Source: Actinoallomurus purpureus (GTDB taxonomy: Bacteria > Actinomycetota > Actinomycetes > Streptosporangiales > Streptosporangiaceae). From it: a DNA stretch of 64,000 nt. The first letter of the stretch is position 1; every line of letters starts with the position of its first letter. Positions 1 through 8,508 of this stretch are shown here, in pieces. Both the position numbers and the translations under genes were made by a program. The notes beneath the pieces are model-generated. The model had not been told where the DNA came from. It did no database searches and worked only from the letters and a program-made list of their open reading frames with translations. The DNA lies in the NCBI RefSeq assembly GCF_024055795.1, contig NZ_JAMXMY010000018.1:157074-221073 (forward strand), given 5' to 3'.

Positions 1-21
1 GAGGTCCGCGACGTGGTGTGA
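1..21 (+). CDS. Possible 3' end of a gene entering from the left
   Basis: The first seven codons read EVRDVV and stop at TGA 19-21. A small GC hairpin (GCCCC, loop GTGT, GGGGC, 27-40) follows directly, as expected after a gene end. Six residues are too few to identify anything, and the open frame may be chance. Confidence 0.2.
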   Translation, partial: EVRDVV

Positions 22-317
22 GGCGGGCCCCGTGTGGGGCACACCTCCGGCGGAGGCCTCAAGGGCAGCGCGGCGAAGTAGAGCACCGGTCTTGCCGCGC
101 ACGGCGTCGAAGCGTGGCGTGCCCACCGGACCCCCGGATGTGGTGTGACAGCCACGGCGCAGCGGCGGGCCGGGGCGGGACATCCGTGAGTCGTTGTCGT
201 GCTGTTGGTTTGGGAGAACGGCAGAACAAGCCGGGTGTTGCGCAACATCCGTAACGCATCCGGTTTGAGCGAGTTGATCACCAGGCTGGTGCGCAAAGCC
301 TAAGGACAGGGTTTCGG
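22..317. other. No recognisable gene
   Basis: No convincing coding region is seen here. A short plus-strand stretch at 256-303 reads LSELITRLVRKA and then stops. It resembles the tail of a small DNA-binding or antitoxin protein, but nothing upstream supports a full gene. Confidence 0.3.
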
Positions 318-679
318 ATGTGTCAATGACCGAATTTGAAGCGCGTCCGTATCTCGCGGCTGGCGCGGACGACTGCCAGCCGCTGATCCAAAGTCTTCGA
401 CGAGCCCGAAGGCCACAGCGACCCCGCCGCGCGCCTCGGCGTGAACTCCGCACCGCCGGTCACGACGGGGTCGTGCAGGGCGGCGGGCTGGCTGTACCGG
501 TCCAGTGCATCCGGGATGCCACGTAGCACGGGTTCGCCGAGGGAGCCGAGCGTCCCGCCTACGACGATCGCGTCCGGATTCAAGGTTGTCACCAGGCTGG
601 ACATCGCCCGGCCGATCGTCCGACCGGTATCGACGAGCAGCGCTCGCGTCCCGTGATCGCCCGAGTTGGCCAGGCTCAT
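318..679 (-). pseudogene. Remnant of a ROK-family regulator or sugar kinase (C-terminal part)
   Basis: Starting at 679, one reading frame gives LVTTLNPDAIVVGGTLGSLG, typical of the C-terminal half of actinobacterial ROK proteins, where a kinase-like fold binds sugar. The homology then moves to another frame (AEARGGVAVAFGLV), so there is a frameshift near 430-460. The N-terminal helix-turn-helix and the ATP and sugar motifs are absent. The piece is about 120 residues, against about 400 for the family. It is a decayed fragment and unlikely to be functional. Confidence 0.6.
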
Positions 680-769
680 GCACGCTTCGTATCATGCCGT
701 ATCTGTCATGTCCCGAGGTCGAGCCGAGGTTGATCGCACGCCATCAGCAGCAGGTGAGACACTGAAGGC

Positions 770-1087
770 ATGAACGTCAGGGGGTATGCCGCCGCGCGCC
801 CGTACGCGACACCGGCCTCGCTTGAGGAGCTGACCGGCCCGGTGAACGGCCGTATCACCCTGCCCGGCCATCTCGACTGGGGTCCCCGCCGTACATACGA
901 CCTCGATGACCCATCCGACGTGCGGCTGCTGTACATGCGTGTCGTACGCGAAAGCGCCAGCGCCGAAGACCTGCGTCGGCTCCTCAACGCTGACCTGCTG
1001 CGGCAGGTGTGGTCCCGCCTGGTCCTTCCGCCCCGGGTACGCGTGATGTGGGAGAGCCGGTTCCCCGAACTGTCCCACGCCGCCTGA
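770..1087 (+). CDS. Hypothetical 105-residue protein, putative antitoxin partner
   Basis: This small soluble protein has no motif I can name. Its stop codon overlaps the start of the next gene by one base (TGATG at 1085-1089), so the two are translationally coupled. The next gene is an AbiEii-type nucleotidyltransferase toxin. By position this would be the cognate antitoxin of a type IV system, although known AbiEi antitoxins are longer and carry a winged helix that I cannot see here. The C-terminal third (LLNADLLRQVW, RVMWESRFPEL) looks helical and conserved in character. Role is inferred from context only. Confidence 0.55.
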   Translation: MNVRGYAAARPYATPASLEELTGPVNGRITLPGHLDWGPRRTYDLDDPSDVRLLYMRVVRESASAEDLRRLLNADLLRQVWSRLVLPPRVRVMWESRFPELSHAA

Positions 1088-1704
1088 TGGACGACTTCCA
1101 TCGTCGGCTGGCCCGCATCGGCTTGGACGCCGCGGCTGAGCATGGGTTCGCGCTGGCCGGTGGGTATGCGGTCCAGGCGCATGGGATCCTGCAGCGCCCG
1201 AGTGAGGATGTCGACCTGTTCACCTCGGCCATGCGTGAGGACTTCGCCGAAGGCGCCGCGAAGATCATTGCCGCCTACCGAGACCATGGCCTCGACGTCC
1301 GGATCGACGTCGACAGCCCACAGTTCATGCGCCTATGGGTCACGGACACCGGCACTGGGCGAGAGAGCAAGGTCGAGCTCGCGGCCGATCTGCGGTCAAA
1401 CCCACCCGTCGCCATGGCCATCGGCCCCGTCGCCCACCTCGACGACGTCGCCGGAGGCAAGGTCGAAGCCCTGTTCTCCAGAGCCGAAGCCCGTGACTTC
1501 ATCGACGTGGACGCCCTGCTGACCAGCGGAGCCTTCACCCGCGACGAACTCCTGGCCCTCGCCGCGGCACGCGACGCCGGATTCGACCACAGCGTATTCG
1601 CCCAGATGCTCACCTCCCTCGATATCTACCCCGACACCGAGCTCACTGCCTACGGCCTCACCACCGCCCAGGTGACCGGACTGCGGCGGCGTATCACCGA
1701 CTGA
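1087..1704 (+). CDS. Nucleotidyltransferase, AbiEii/AbiGii toxin family
   Basis: The 205-residue protein has the nucleotidyltransferase signature near its N-terminus: GGYAVQAHG at about 25-33, then RPSEDVDLF with the metal-binding aspartates D41 and D43. A later histidine/aspartate-rich segment (AHLDDVAGGKVEALFSRAEARDFIDVDAL) matches the part of the family that lies before the helical C-terminus. Members transfer nucleotides to a target and act as bacteriostatic toxins in type IV toxin-antitoxin and phage-abortive systems. The start is set at 1087 because it overlaps the upstream stop; an upstream in-frame ATG at 1009 would lie inside that gene. Length fits the shorter members of the family. 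Confidence 0.75.
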   Translation: MDDFHRRLARIGLDAAAEHGFALAGGYAVQAHGILQRPSEDVDLFTSAMREDFAEGAAKIIAAYRDHGLDVRIDVDSPQFMRLWVTDTGTGRESKVELAADLRSNPPVAMAIGPVAHLDDVAGGKVEALFSRAEARDFIDVDALLTSGAFTRDELLALAAARDAGFDHSVFAQMLTSLDIYPDTELTAYGLTTAQVTGLRRRITD

Positions 1705-1893
1705 CACCGAGAACTGACCGGCAGCACAAGCAACGGCGATCCGACCCCGAACACCCCCGCCAACTGACAGAGTGCAACGCATCCGTGCGCAGGCCGATGT
1801 CGGCCAGCCGGGGACGGTTGGGTGCTCGGTGGGTGCTCGTACGTCGCGGTACGTGTGGGTGCCAGAAACTCGGCCAGCAGGACGTGGCCGGGG

Positions 1894-3078
1894 TCATCTG
1901 GCCAGGGCCTGGGTGGGGGAAAGGCGGGCGGCGCGGGCGGCCGGGTAGAGGCCGGCGACGGTGCCGATGAGGAGGGTGCCGGCCAGGCCGAGGGGTAGGG
2001 CCGTGGCCGGGAGGACGGCCCCCCAGTGTTCGTACTGGGCGTAGCCGACGGTGACGAGGGTGCCGAGGGCGCAGCCGGCGAGACCGCCGAGGAGCGCGAG
2101 GGCGAGGGATTCGCCGATGAACTGGCCGGCGATGTGCCGGCGGGTCGCCCCGAGGGCGCGGCGCAGGCCGATCTCACTGCGGCGTTCGAGCACCGAGATG
2201 ACCATGACGTTGGCGATGCCGATCGCGCCGACCAGGACGGCGACGGCGCCGAGGCCGAGGAAGAGGCTGTTGAAGGTCTTCTTGGCGGCGAGCCGGGCGC
2301 TGAGCGCGGCCGAGGGCTGGCTGGCGCTGACCAGGTCGGGGTGGGCGGGACTGGTGGCGGCGGCGAGGGTCTTGGCGGCCTCTCCGACGTGTTCGGGGTC
2401 AGCGCGCAGGTAGATGGTGGAGGTCGAGCCGTCGATGCGGAAGGCCCGCTCGGCTTCGGCGAAGCCGATGAGGGCGGAGCGGTCGATGTCGGGGGCCAGT
2501 TCGATGGGGGCGAGGATGCCGACGACCGTGAAGGTCTTGCCGCCGAGCCAGACCGCGGTGTCGGGGCGCAGGGTGGTGATGCCGAGGCGCCGGGCGGCCA
2601 CCGCGCCGAGGACGGTGACGGGGTAGTTGCTGGTGGCGGCGTTGAGGAAGACGCCCTGGGCGACTTGGCCGCGCAGGAGGGAGGGCAGGTTGGGACGGGC
2701 CGCCTTGATGCCGATGCCGCCGGTGATGATGGAGCCGATGTGCTTGCTGCGCAGGACGGTGCCGGATACCGGGGCGATGCCGGACACCTGCTGGACGTAC
2801 GGGGCGTTGGTGAGGGTCTGTTCGGCGGACAGCGGGAGGGTGGACTGGTCGCCGGTGAGGCTCTGGCCGGGCTGGACGGTGAGCAGGTTGGTGCCGAGCC
2901 GGTCGAGCTCGTGCTGGAGGCCGGCCGCGCTGGACTGGGAGATACCCAGGACGCAGACGATGGCGGCGATGCCGATCGCGATACCGAGGACGGAGAGGGC
3001 GGCCCGGAGTTTACGGGCGCCGATGCCGAGGAGCGAGACGCGGACCAGATCGGCGGCGGCGAGGCGGCTGGATCTCAT
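1894..3078 (-). CDS. ABC transporter permease, MacB/FtsX type
   Basis: The 394-residue membrane protein has the MacB layout: an N-terminal TM helix at about 20-45 (LRAALSVLGIAIGIAAIVCV), a large extracytoplasmic domain of roughly 220 residues, and three C-terminal TM helices with the FtsX-type segment VMVISVLERRSEIGLRRALG. This domain couples ATP hydrolysis to mechanical movement of a partner, usually for efflux of peptides, lipids or antibiotics. It is the last gene of a five-gene operon. Its start overlaps the ATPase stop by 4 bp. Confidence 0.88.
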   Translation of the reverse strand: MRSSRLAAADLVRVSLLGIGARKLRAALSVLGIAIGIAAIVCVLGISQSSAAGLQHELDRLGTNLLTVQPGQSLTGDQSTLPLSAEQTLTNAPYVQQVSGIAPVSGTVLRSKHIGSIITGGIGIKAARPNLPSLLRGQVAQGVFLNAATSNYPVTVLGAVAARRLGITTLRPDTAVWLGGKTFTVVGILAPIELAPDIDRSALIGFAEAERAFRIDGSTSTIYLRADPEHVGEAAKTLAAATSPAHPDLVSASQPSAALSARLAAKKTFNSLFLGLGAVAVLVGAIGIANVMVISVLERRSEIGLRRALGATRRHIAGQFIGESLALALLGGLAGCALGTLVTVGYAQYEHWGAVLPATALPLGLAGTLLIGTVAGLYPAARAARLSPTQALAR

Positions 3079-3746
3079 GTCGGCTCCGGGTGGATGCGGC
3101 CGTCGCGGATGTGGATCTCACGGTCCATGGCGGCGGCGACGCTGGGGTCGTGGGTGATGACGATGAGGGTGGTGCCGTCGTCGTGCAGTTCGCGCAGCAG
3201 TTTGAGGACGGCGGCGCCGTTGGCGGTGTCGAGGGCGCCGGTGGGCTCGTCGGCCAGCACGAGGGCGGGCCGGCCGACGAGGGCGCGGGCGATGGCGACA
3301 CGTTGGCGTTCGCCGCCGGACAGCTGGGCCGGGCGGTGCCCGAGCCGGTCGCCGAGGCCCACCCGGTCCAGGACCTCGGCGGCCCGGCGGCGGCGTTCGC
3401 GCAGGGGGGTGGCGGTGTAGAGGAGGCCGTCGGCGACGTTGTCCAGCGCGGTGCGGTAGTCGAGCAGGAAGAACTGCTGGAAGACGAAGCCGATGGCGGT
3501 GGCGCGCAGCCCGGCGAGCCGCCGGTCGGTCAATGCGGCGGTGTCCTGGCCGCCCACGACGAGCGTGCCGGAGGTCGGGCGGTCGAGGATGCCGATGAGG
3601 TTGAGCAGTGTGGACTTGCCGGAGCCGGACGGGCCGAGGATCGCCACCTGCTCGTCGCGTTCGATGGTCAGGTCGATGCCGTGCAGGACCTCGACCGGCC
3701 CCGGATAGGTCTTGCGTACGTCGTGGAGCTCGATGACCGGACTCAC
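3075..3746 (-). CDS. ABC transporter ATP-binding protein, MacB/LolD type
   Basis: The 223-residue protein has all ABC ATPase motifs: Walker A GPSGSGKST at about 38-46, Q-loop (FVFQQF), signature LSGGERQRVAIARAL, Walker B LVLADEPTGALD and H-loop THD. The sequence around the signature and the GALD ending of Walker B place it in the MacB/LolD/FtsE branch rather than an importer. It overlaps both neighbours by 4 bp (adaptor upstream, permease downstream). That indicates a single translational unit and a tripartite export complex at the membrane. Confidence 0.93.
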   Translation of the reverse strand: MSPVIELHDVRKTYPGPVEVLHGIDLTIERDEQVAILGPSGSGKSTLLNLIGILDRPTSGTLVVGGQDTAALTDRRLAGLRATAIGFVFQQFFLLDYRTALDNVADGLLYTATPLRERRRRAAEVLDRVGLGDRLGHRPAQLSGGERQRVAIARALVGRPALVLADEPTGALDTANGAAVLKLLRELHDDGTTLIVITHDPSVAAAMDREIHIRDGRIHPEPT

Positions 3747-4867
3747 TGCGGGATCACCACCCGGAGGCCCTCGGTGATGCCCGGGCCGGAGATCTCCACC
3801 TGGCCGGTGCCCGCGCCGTTGGTGGCGAACATGCCGGTCTTGACCGCGACTCGCTGTACGGTTCCGCCGCTGGTGACGTCCACGGCGTACCCGCCGGTGG
3901 AAAGGGTGACGAGCGCGGTGACCGGTACGGCGAGGACGTTCTTGGCGCGCCGGCGGGTGAAGTCGACGGTGACCGGGGCCTGGTCCAGGCCGCCGGTGGC
4001 CTTGGGTTTGGTGAGCCGTACGGTCACCGCAATGGTGGCGTTGTTGCCGGAGTTCGAGCTCGAGTCGCCGTTGTTGTCGCCGCTGCTCTGCGAGCCGGAG
4101 GAACCGCTGCTGCTGGTGGCGGCGGTGCTGACCTGGGTGATGACGCCGGGCGTACTGCTGCCGTCGGGCAGTTCGACGGTGACCTTGTCCCCGGCGTGCG
4201 CCAGGTCGCTGTCCGCGGGCAGGCCCACGGTGGCGATGCGGGTGGTGCCGGTGATGTCGACGAGCTGGGCGCCCGCCGCGATCCGGTCGCCGGACTTGGC
4301 GTGCTGGGCGGCGATCCGGACCGCGCCCGGCAGGAACACCAGGTCGGCCAGGGTGACCTGGCCGGTCCTGGTCTGCCCGTGCGCCTTCTGCCAGCGCTTG
4401 ACGGCCGCCTGGGTCGCGGCGGAGAAGTAATCGTCGATGGTCATGTCGCGGTACGGGTCGTACCCGAGGGTGCGCAGGTTGCTCTCCAGCTGCCTGACGT
4501 CCTTGCCGTCGGAGACGCCCAGGGCGAGGGTGCGCGACAGCGGCACGGTGCCGTAGAAGAGCCGGACCGGGTGCAGGCCGACGCAGTACAGCTTCTGATC
4601 ACGGGTGACCGTGGTGCCCTCGGCGGGCTCGGCGGTGAGGATGCCGGACGCCGACGACTCGAGGGTTCGGGCCCCGCCGAAGCCGAGCGTGCCCTGCTCC
4701 TGGTCGGTCTCGACGAGGTCGGCACGGGTGACCGCGGCGGTCGTGGTGCCCGTGGACGGGGTGGGGGAGGCGGTGGCGGAGGGCCTGGACGTGGCGGTCC
4801 ACAGGCCTCCGGCGGCGATGACAGCGATGCCGCCCACGACGGTGAGCGAGATCCCGAGGCGCTTCAT
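3743..4867 (-). CDS. Efflux periplasmic-adaptor-like protein with peptidoglycan-binding domain
   Basis: The 374-residue protein starts with a signal or anchor helix (SLTVVGGIAVIAAGGL). A Ser/Thr/Pro spacer and a PG_binding_1 domain follow at about 125-175 (LESNLRTLGYDP to FSAATQAAVKRWQKAHG). The C-terminal half is HlyD/RND-adaptor-like beta-barrel sequence, interrupted by a Ser/Gly/Asn-rich insertion at about 245-275. Actinobacterial MacB-type systems commonly use such an adaptor in place of a true periplasmic MFP. It would link the membrane pump to the cell wall. It lies 3 bp after the lipoprotein gene and overlaps the ATPase gene. Confidence 0.82.
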   Translation of the reverse strand: MKRLGISLTVVGGIAVIAAGGLWTATSRPSATASPTPSTGTTTAAVTRADLVETDQEQGTLGFGGARTLESSASGILTAEPAEGTTVTRDQKLYCVGLHPVRLFYGTVPLSRTLALGVSDGKDVRQLESNLRTLGYDPYRDMTIDDYFSAATQAAVKRWQKAHGQTRTGQVTLADLVFLPGAVRIAAQHAKSGDRIAAGAQLVDITGTTRIATVGLPADSDLAHAGDKVTVELPDGSSTPGVITQVSTAATSSSGSSGSQSSGDNNGDSSSNSGNNATIAVTVRLTKPKATGGLDQAPVTVDFTRRRAKNVLAVPVTALVTLSTGGYAVDVTSGGTVQRVAVKTGMFATNGAGTGQVEISGPGITEGLRVVIPQ

Positions 4868-4870
4868 GGG

Positions 4871-5389
4871 CTACTGGTTCTTCGGCTTGGGCTGGGGCGT
4901 GACGCCGCAGGCTCGCATCGCCTTGTCGACGGCTTCCCTGTCCAGGTTCTTACCGATGTGCATCTTCGACCCCTCGCCCTCGGTCGGCGGGGACGGGTCG
5001 GGGAAGTTCGGCACACCGTGCTGCCGGACGCAGGCGGACAGCTTGAGCGCCTTGTCGTAGTCCGCGCTGGAGTCCTTGTTCTCGTGAGTGAAGACGCCGT
5101 CCAGGTACTTGCCGCAGATCTTCATGACCTTCTGGACGATCGGGCTCTGCTTCGTGAGGCCGGGCGGCGGGCTGATGTCGATGTCGCCGTCGGCGTTCAC
5201 CTTGGGGTCGGCGACGTTGGGGATGCCGTTCTTACGGGCGCATTCGACGAACTGGCGGGCCTTGGCCTCCTTGGCGGCCGTGCCGAGCGTCGGAGAGCTG
5301 GACACCGCCGGGCTGGAGCCGCCCGAGCCGCAGGCGGTGGCACCGCCGGTCACCAGGAGGGCGGCGGTGGCGAGATACAGGATTCTCAT
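4871..5389 (-). CDS. Secreted lipoprotein of unknown function
   Basis: The 172-residue protein has a lipoprotein signal: MR, then a hydrophobic run and lipobox ATAC with Cys20. The mature part contains paired cysteines in two similar segments (FVECARKNGIPNVADP and LSACVRQHGVPNFPDP). Each has a CxR/K-x-H/N-G-x-P-N motif, so the domain looks internally duplicated. This duplicated Cys/His repeat is common in actinobacterial lipoproteins next to MacB-type exporters. It sits between the sensor kinase and the adaptor gene. A substrate-sensing or export-accessory role is inferred. Confidence 0.75.
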   Translation of the reverse strand: MRILYLATAALLVTGGATACGSGGSSPAVSSSPTLGTAAKEAKARQFVECARKNGIPNVADPKVNADGDIDISPPPGLTKQSPIVQKVMKICGKYLDGVFTHENKDSSADYDKALKLSACVRQHGVPNFPDPSPPTEGEGSKMHIGKNLDREAVDKAMRACGVTPQPKPKNQ

Positions 5390-5435
5390 GCCGGTGAGCC
5401 TCGGGTGCGGGGCTCGGGACGGGCTCAGCTTCCGG

Positions 5436-6863
5436 TCAGAGTCCGGTCAGACTCCTGACGGGCGGCAGCTCGATCCGGAACTTCGCGCCCTCCCTGGGCG
5501 CACTGGTGACCTGGACCGTGCCGCCGTGGGCTTCCACGATCGAGGCGACGATCGCCAGACCCAGCCCGGAACCGTCGCCGTAGAAGCGGTCGAAGATGCG
5601 CGCGGCCCGCTCGGCGTCCATGCCCGGCCCTTCGTCCGCCACCTCGAGGACGCCCGGCGACGCGGTGACCGTGATCGGCGTGCCCGGCGGGGTGTGCCGG
5701 CAGGCGTTGGACAGCAGGTTCGCGGCGACCTGCCGGAGCCGGTTCTCCTCGCCGTGGACGTACAGGCCCGCGGCGGCCTCCAGCTCGATGGTCCGGTCCG
5801 GAGCCGCGAGCCGGGCGTCGTCCACCGCGTCGGCGGCGATCGTCGCGAGATCGACCCGCGTCGGGCGCAGCGGGCGGCCCTCGTCCAGCTCGGCGAGCAG
5901 CAGCAGTTCCTCCACCAGCCCGGTCATCCGGGCCGCCTCGGCCTCGATCCGGCTCATCGCCCGGGCCAGGTCCTCCGGCCTGTCCTGGGCCCCGCTGCGG
6001 AACAACTCGGCGTACCCGCGGATGGAGGTGAGCGGCGTGGACAGTTCGTGCGAGGCGTCGCCGAGGAGCCGCCGCATCCGCTGCTCGGACTCCACGAGCC
6101 GGTCGACGTACCGCTGGATCTGGCCGAGCATGGCGTTCAGCGCCAACCCGACCCGGCCCACCTCAGTCTTGGGGTTCTTGTCGGGCACCCGCCGGGTGAG
6201 GTCGCCGCCGGAGATGGCGTCGGCGGTGGCCGCGATCCGGGCGAGCGGGCGCGCGGTGACCCGCGCCATGACCAGCGCGAGCCCGGCTCCGATCACCACA
6301 ATGATCACACCGAGGACGAGCTCGATGACGGTGAGCTCTCGTAGGACCCCGTCGACCGAGGCGGTCGGGATCGCCAGGGTCACCAGCACCGGGGTGTCAC
6401 CCTCGTCCATGGTCACCGTCAGCGTCCGGTAGCCGCCCTGGCCCGTCGAGGCGGAGACCGGCTCATTCGGGGCGTCGGTGGGCCGCCGGGGTGAGAGGTC
6501 CGGTCGGTACTCCATCTTCGTCTTGGCAGCGAACATCTGGCGGTCGAGCAGGGTGCCGCTCTGGCTGCGGACCTCGATGACCAGGCCGAGCGGGAAGACC
6601 GCCATGTCAGGGCCCCGCGGGACGCGCAGGATGCCGCCATCCGCCTTCTGGGGAAGCGGGACGTCGAAGAGCCGGTCCAGATTGTGCTGGTCGGTGTCGG
6701 TGGCGAGGACCTGCCGTACGGTGCCCGCCACCGCCACCAGCTGCTGGTCGAGCTGGTGCTCCAGGTTTCCCGTCATCAGCCTGTTGATGCCCACGCCGAA
6801 GGCGGCGAGGCCGAGGACGAGCAGGCCGACGAGTCCGGCGAGGATGCGCAACCGTAGCGACAT
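5436..6863 (-). CDS. Two-component sensor histidine kinase
   Basis: The 475-residue protein has TM1 (about 7-30), an extracytoplasmic sensor of about 140 residues, TM2 (about 175-200) and a HAMP linker. The DHp box is DASHELSTPLTSIRGYAEL with phospho-acceptor His272. The ATPase domain shows N box (NLLSNACRHTPPG), G1 (VADEGPGM) and G2 (GSGLGLAI). The start at 6863 has a GGCGAGG sequence 11 bases upstream; an ATG at 6890 has none. It is the first gene of the exporter operon and is divergent from its response regulator (gap 78 bp). It probably senses the exported compound or envelope stress. Confidence 0.9.
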   Translation of the reverse strand: MSLRLRILAGLVGLLVLGLAAFGVGINRLMTGNLEHQLDQQLVAVAGTVRQVLATDTDQHNLDRLFDVPLPQKADGGILRVPRGPDMAVFPLGLVIEVRSQSGTLLDRQMFAAKTKMEYRPDLSPRRPTDAPNEPVSASTGQGGYRTLTVTMDEGDTPVLVTLAIPTASVDGVLRELTVIELVLGVIIVVIGAGLALVMARVTARPLARIAATADAISGGDLTRRVPDKNPKTEVGRVGLALNAMLGQIQRYVDRLVESEQRMRRLLGDASHELSTPLTSIRGYAELFRSGAQDRPEDLARAMSRIEAEAARMTGLVEELLLLAELDEGRPLRPTRVDLATIAADAVDDARLAAPDRTIELEAAAGLYVHGEENRLRQVAANLLSNACRHTPPGTPITVTASPGVLEVADEGPGMDAERAARIFDRFYGDGSGLGLAIVASIVEAHGGTVQVTSAPREGAKFRIELPPVRSLTGL

Positions 6864-6941
6864 GCCCCAATGGTCGCCTCGCCGGCTCATAAACCACTCA
6901 GAAAAGGTGCGACGGCCCCGTGATCGAGTCACCATGGCCGG

Positions 6942-7631
6942 GTGGTGACATCTCCGGCGCGGCTGCTCGTGGTGGACGACGAGGAGAATATTCGCGACTT
7001 GGTCGCAACCAGTCTGCGCTACCAGGGCTACGAGGTGGCCACGGCGGCCGACGGCCGGTCGGCGCTGGTCCGGGCGGAGACGTTCCGCCCCGACCTCATC
7101 GTGCTGGACGTTTCGCTGCCCGACATCGACGGCTTCCGGGTGTGCGACCGGCTGCAGGGCCTCGGGCAGGCACCGCCGATCATCTTCCTGACCGCACGCC
7201 GAACACTGGAGGACAAGCTCACGGGCCTGTCCTCCGGCGACGACTACATCACCAAGCCGTTCAGCCTGCAGGAACTGCACGCCCGGGTGCGGGTGGTGCT
7301 GCGCCGTACCCGGGAGGCGCCGGACGCACCGCGCCGATTGCGGGTCGGCGACCTGGAGCTGGACATCGACACCTGTACGGTGCGCCGCGCGGGCGACCAG
7401 GTCACCCTCACCCCAACCGAGTTCAAGTTGCTGCGCTGCCTGATGGAGCACGCGGGCCAGGTGCTGTCCAAGGAGCAGTTGCTCGACCTGGTCTGGAACT
7501 ACGACTTCGACGGCAACGCACAGGTCGTCGAGACGTACGTCTACTACCTCCGCAAGAAGCTGGACCGGACCGGCCCACCGTTGATCCACACGGTCCGCGG
7601 CTTCGGCTACGCGCTGCGCGCCGGGTCATAA
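6942..7631 (+). CDS. OmpR-family response regulator
   Basis: The 229-residue protein starts with GTG. The receiver domain contains the acidic pocket D12/D13, phospho-acceptor Asp56 (LIVLD), and the conserved switch and Lys residues (FLTAR and YITKPF). A winged-helix DNA-binding domain covers about 130-227 (LTPTEFKLLRCLMEHAGQVL and VRGFGYALR). It is divergent from the sensor kinase and exporter operon and so very likely controls it. The 78-bp shared intergenic region should hold its operator, though I could not pick out clear direct repeats. Confidence 0.93.
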   Translation: MVTSPARLLVVDDEENIRDLVATSLRYQGYEVATAADGRSALVRAETFRPDLIVLDVSLPDIDGFRVCDRLQGLGQAPPIIFLTARRTLEDKLTGLSSGDDYITKPFSLQELHARVRVVLRRTREAPDAPRRLRVGDLELDIDTCTVRRAGDQVTLTPTEFKLLRCLMEHAGQVLSKEQLLDLVWNYDFDGNAQVVETYVYYLRKKLDRTGPPLIHTVRGFGYALRAGS

Positions 7632-7673
7632 GGGATCATCCGCCGTACCCCGCTTACCCTGGAATAGAAGGAA

Positions 7674-7711
7674 CCGGCCCTCCCGCTCCCGAGAAGGGAG
7701 GGGAGGGCCGG
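7674..7711. terminator. GC-rich hairpin between convergent genes
   Basis: The arms CCGGCCCTCCC and GGGAGGGCCGG flank a short loop, with one mismatch/indel in the inner stem. It lies after the response regulator on the plus strand and directly after the small minus-strand gene at 7719, so it can end transcription from both sides. Confidence 0.7.
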
Positions 7712-7718
7712 CGACGTT

Positions 7719-7817
7719 CTACTTCTTCCCCGGGTGGGGCGTCGTGGTCGTCGGGGCCTTGGTCAGGCTCCCGTCCCTCGGGTCGGGCTCACCCGTGGGC
7801 TGCTGCTGCTGCGACAT
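7719..7817 (-). CDS. Very small protein (32 residues), unknown
   Basis: The frame starts MSQQQQPTGEPDPR and ends TTTTPHPGKK. It is hydrophilic, with a Gln run, a Thr run and a basic end, and shows no signal or TM segment. It has a strong Shine-Dalgarno (GAGGAG, 7 bases before ATG) and a terminator 8 bp after the stop, which is good evidence for a real gene. I do not recognise a family. A second gene of similar size and architecture lies at 8603-8704. Confidence 0.5.
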   Translation of the reverse strand: MSQQQQPTGEPDPRDGSLTKAPTTTTPHPGKK

Positions 7818-7984
7818 AGCTTGCTCCTCGCTTTGAGACATTCCTTACGAGCGTGTAGCTCGCAAGACGTATGGTCCGGATTTATCTCTCTGCGGCAAGA
7901 AGGATTTCGAAATCCTGCGGGCGGGGGCCGACCCGGCCCGAACTGCGGCCGCCGCATGGCCGCGCACTGCCGTGAGGCAAGGAA

Positions 7985-8011
7985 GAGGGGCCCGGCTTGG
8001 CCGGGCCCCTC
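7985..8011. terminator. Strong GC hairpin terminator
   Basis: The perfect 12-bp arms GAGGGGCCCGGC and GCCGGGCCCCTC are separated by a 3-base loop. The hairpin lies 23 bp downstream of the His-repeat lipoprotein gene on the minus strand. Confidence 0.8.
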
Positions 8012-8033
8012 GATTACTTACGCCTCAGCGGTG

Positions 8034-8249
8034 CTACCGCAGCTTGCGCGTGCGGCGAACCACGTGGTGGTGAGTCACCACGTGGTGGTGAGTCACCACG
8101 TGGTGGTGAGTCACCACGTGGTGGTGAGTCACCACGTGGTGGTGGCCACCGCCGGAGCCCGGGTTGCAGGCCGTCAGGCCCAGCGCAGCAGCGAGCATCG
8201 TGCCGGTGGCGGCGACGGCGACGGCGGCCTTCTTCAGGTTCCTCGTCAT
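8034..8249 (-). CDS. Small lipoprotein with five HHHVV repeats
   Basis: The 71-residue protein begins with a lipoprotein signal peptide (basic MTRNLKK, hydrophobic core, lipobox LTAC with Cys28). A short GSGGG spacer comes next, then five copies of HHHVV separated by Thr (residues 36-64) and a basic end (RRTRKLR). The mature protein is therefore little more than 15 histidines on a membrane lipid. His clusters of this kind usually bind Ni, Zn or Cu, so metal storage or buffering at the cell surface is a reasonable guess, not a demonstrated role. The start has GAGGGG 7 bases upstream. A strong terminator follows the gene. No metal transporter lies beside it. Confidence 0.7.
   Translation of the reverse strand: MTRNLKKAAVAVAATGTMLAAALGLTACNPGSGGGHHHVVTHHHVVTHHHVVTHHHVVTHHHVVRRTRKLR
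8059..8144. repeat. 18-bp tandem repeat, 4.8 identical copies
   Basis: The unit ACCACGTGGTGGTGAGTC is repeated without a single mismatch. It encodes the HHHVVT repeat on the minus strand. Each unit contains CCACGTGG, a palindrome. Perfect identity suggests recent slippage, so copy number is likely variable between strains. Confidence 0.95.
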
Positions 8250-8508
8250 CGTTGTTCCCCTCTTCGAGGTAAGCGCTGCGACTTTTGTCGTCAGCAATGT
8301 TGACTGTGCGTGCTTGGCGCGCATTCGCAGCGAAATATGATGCACGTCACATCATTGCGTCAGGCGTTGGCGCCAATCGCCCGATTCGCGCGTGCGTAAG
8401 ACGGTCCCGGGTGTCGATGGGGGTGTAGCTCATCTTTTGCAGGGGTGCGACACGAGGTCGCGGATGACAGTGAACCGCGACGCCTCGACCCGAGCGTAGG
8501 GACGAGAA

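Noticed and set aside
59..259. Open frames on both strands at the left end
   Set aside because: They are arginine-rich, lack a ribosome site, and overlap each other.
256..303. Possible antitoxin-like tail LSELITRLVRKA
   Set aside because: Only 16 codons open and no upstream part; not enough for a call.
2026..3420. 464-residue plus-strand frame opposite the ABC permease
   Set aside because: It is antisense to a clear permease and ATPase; the composition (Gly, Asp, Glu runs) is a shadow of the other strand.
8059..8144. CRISPR array
   Set aside because: There are no spacers; the 18-bp units are contiguous and code for HHHVVT.
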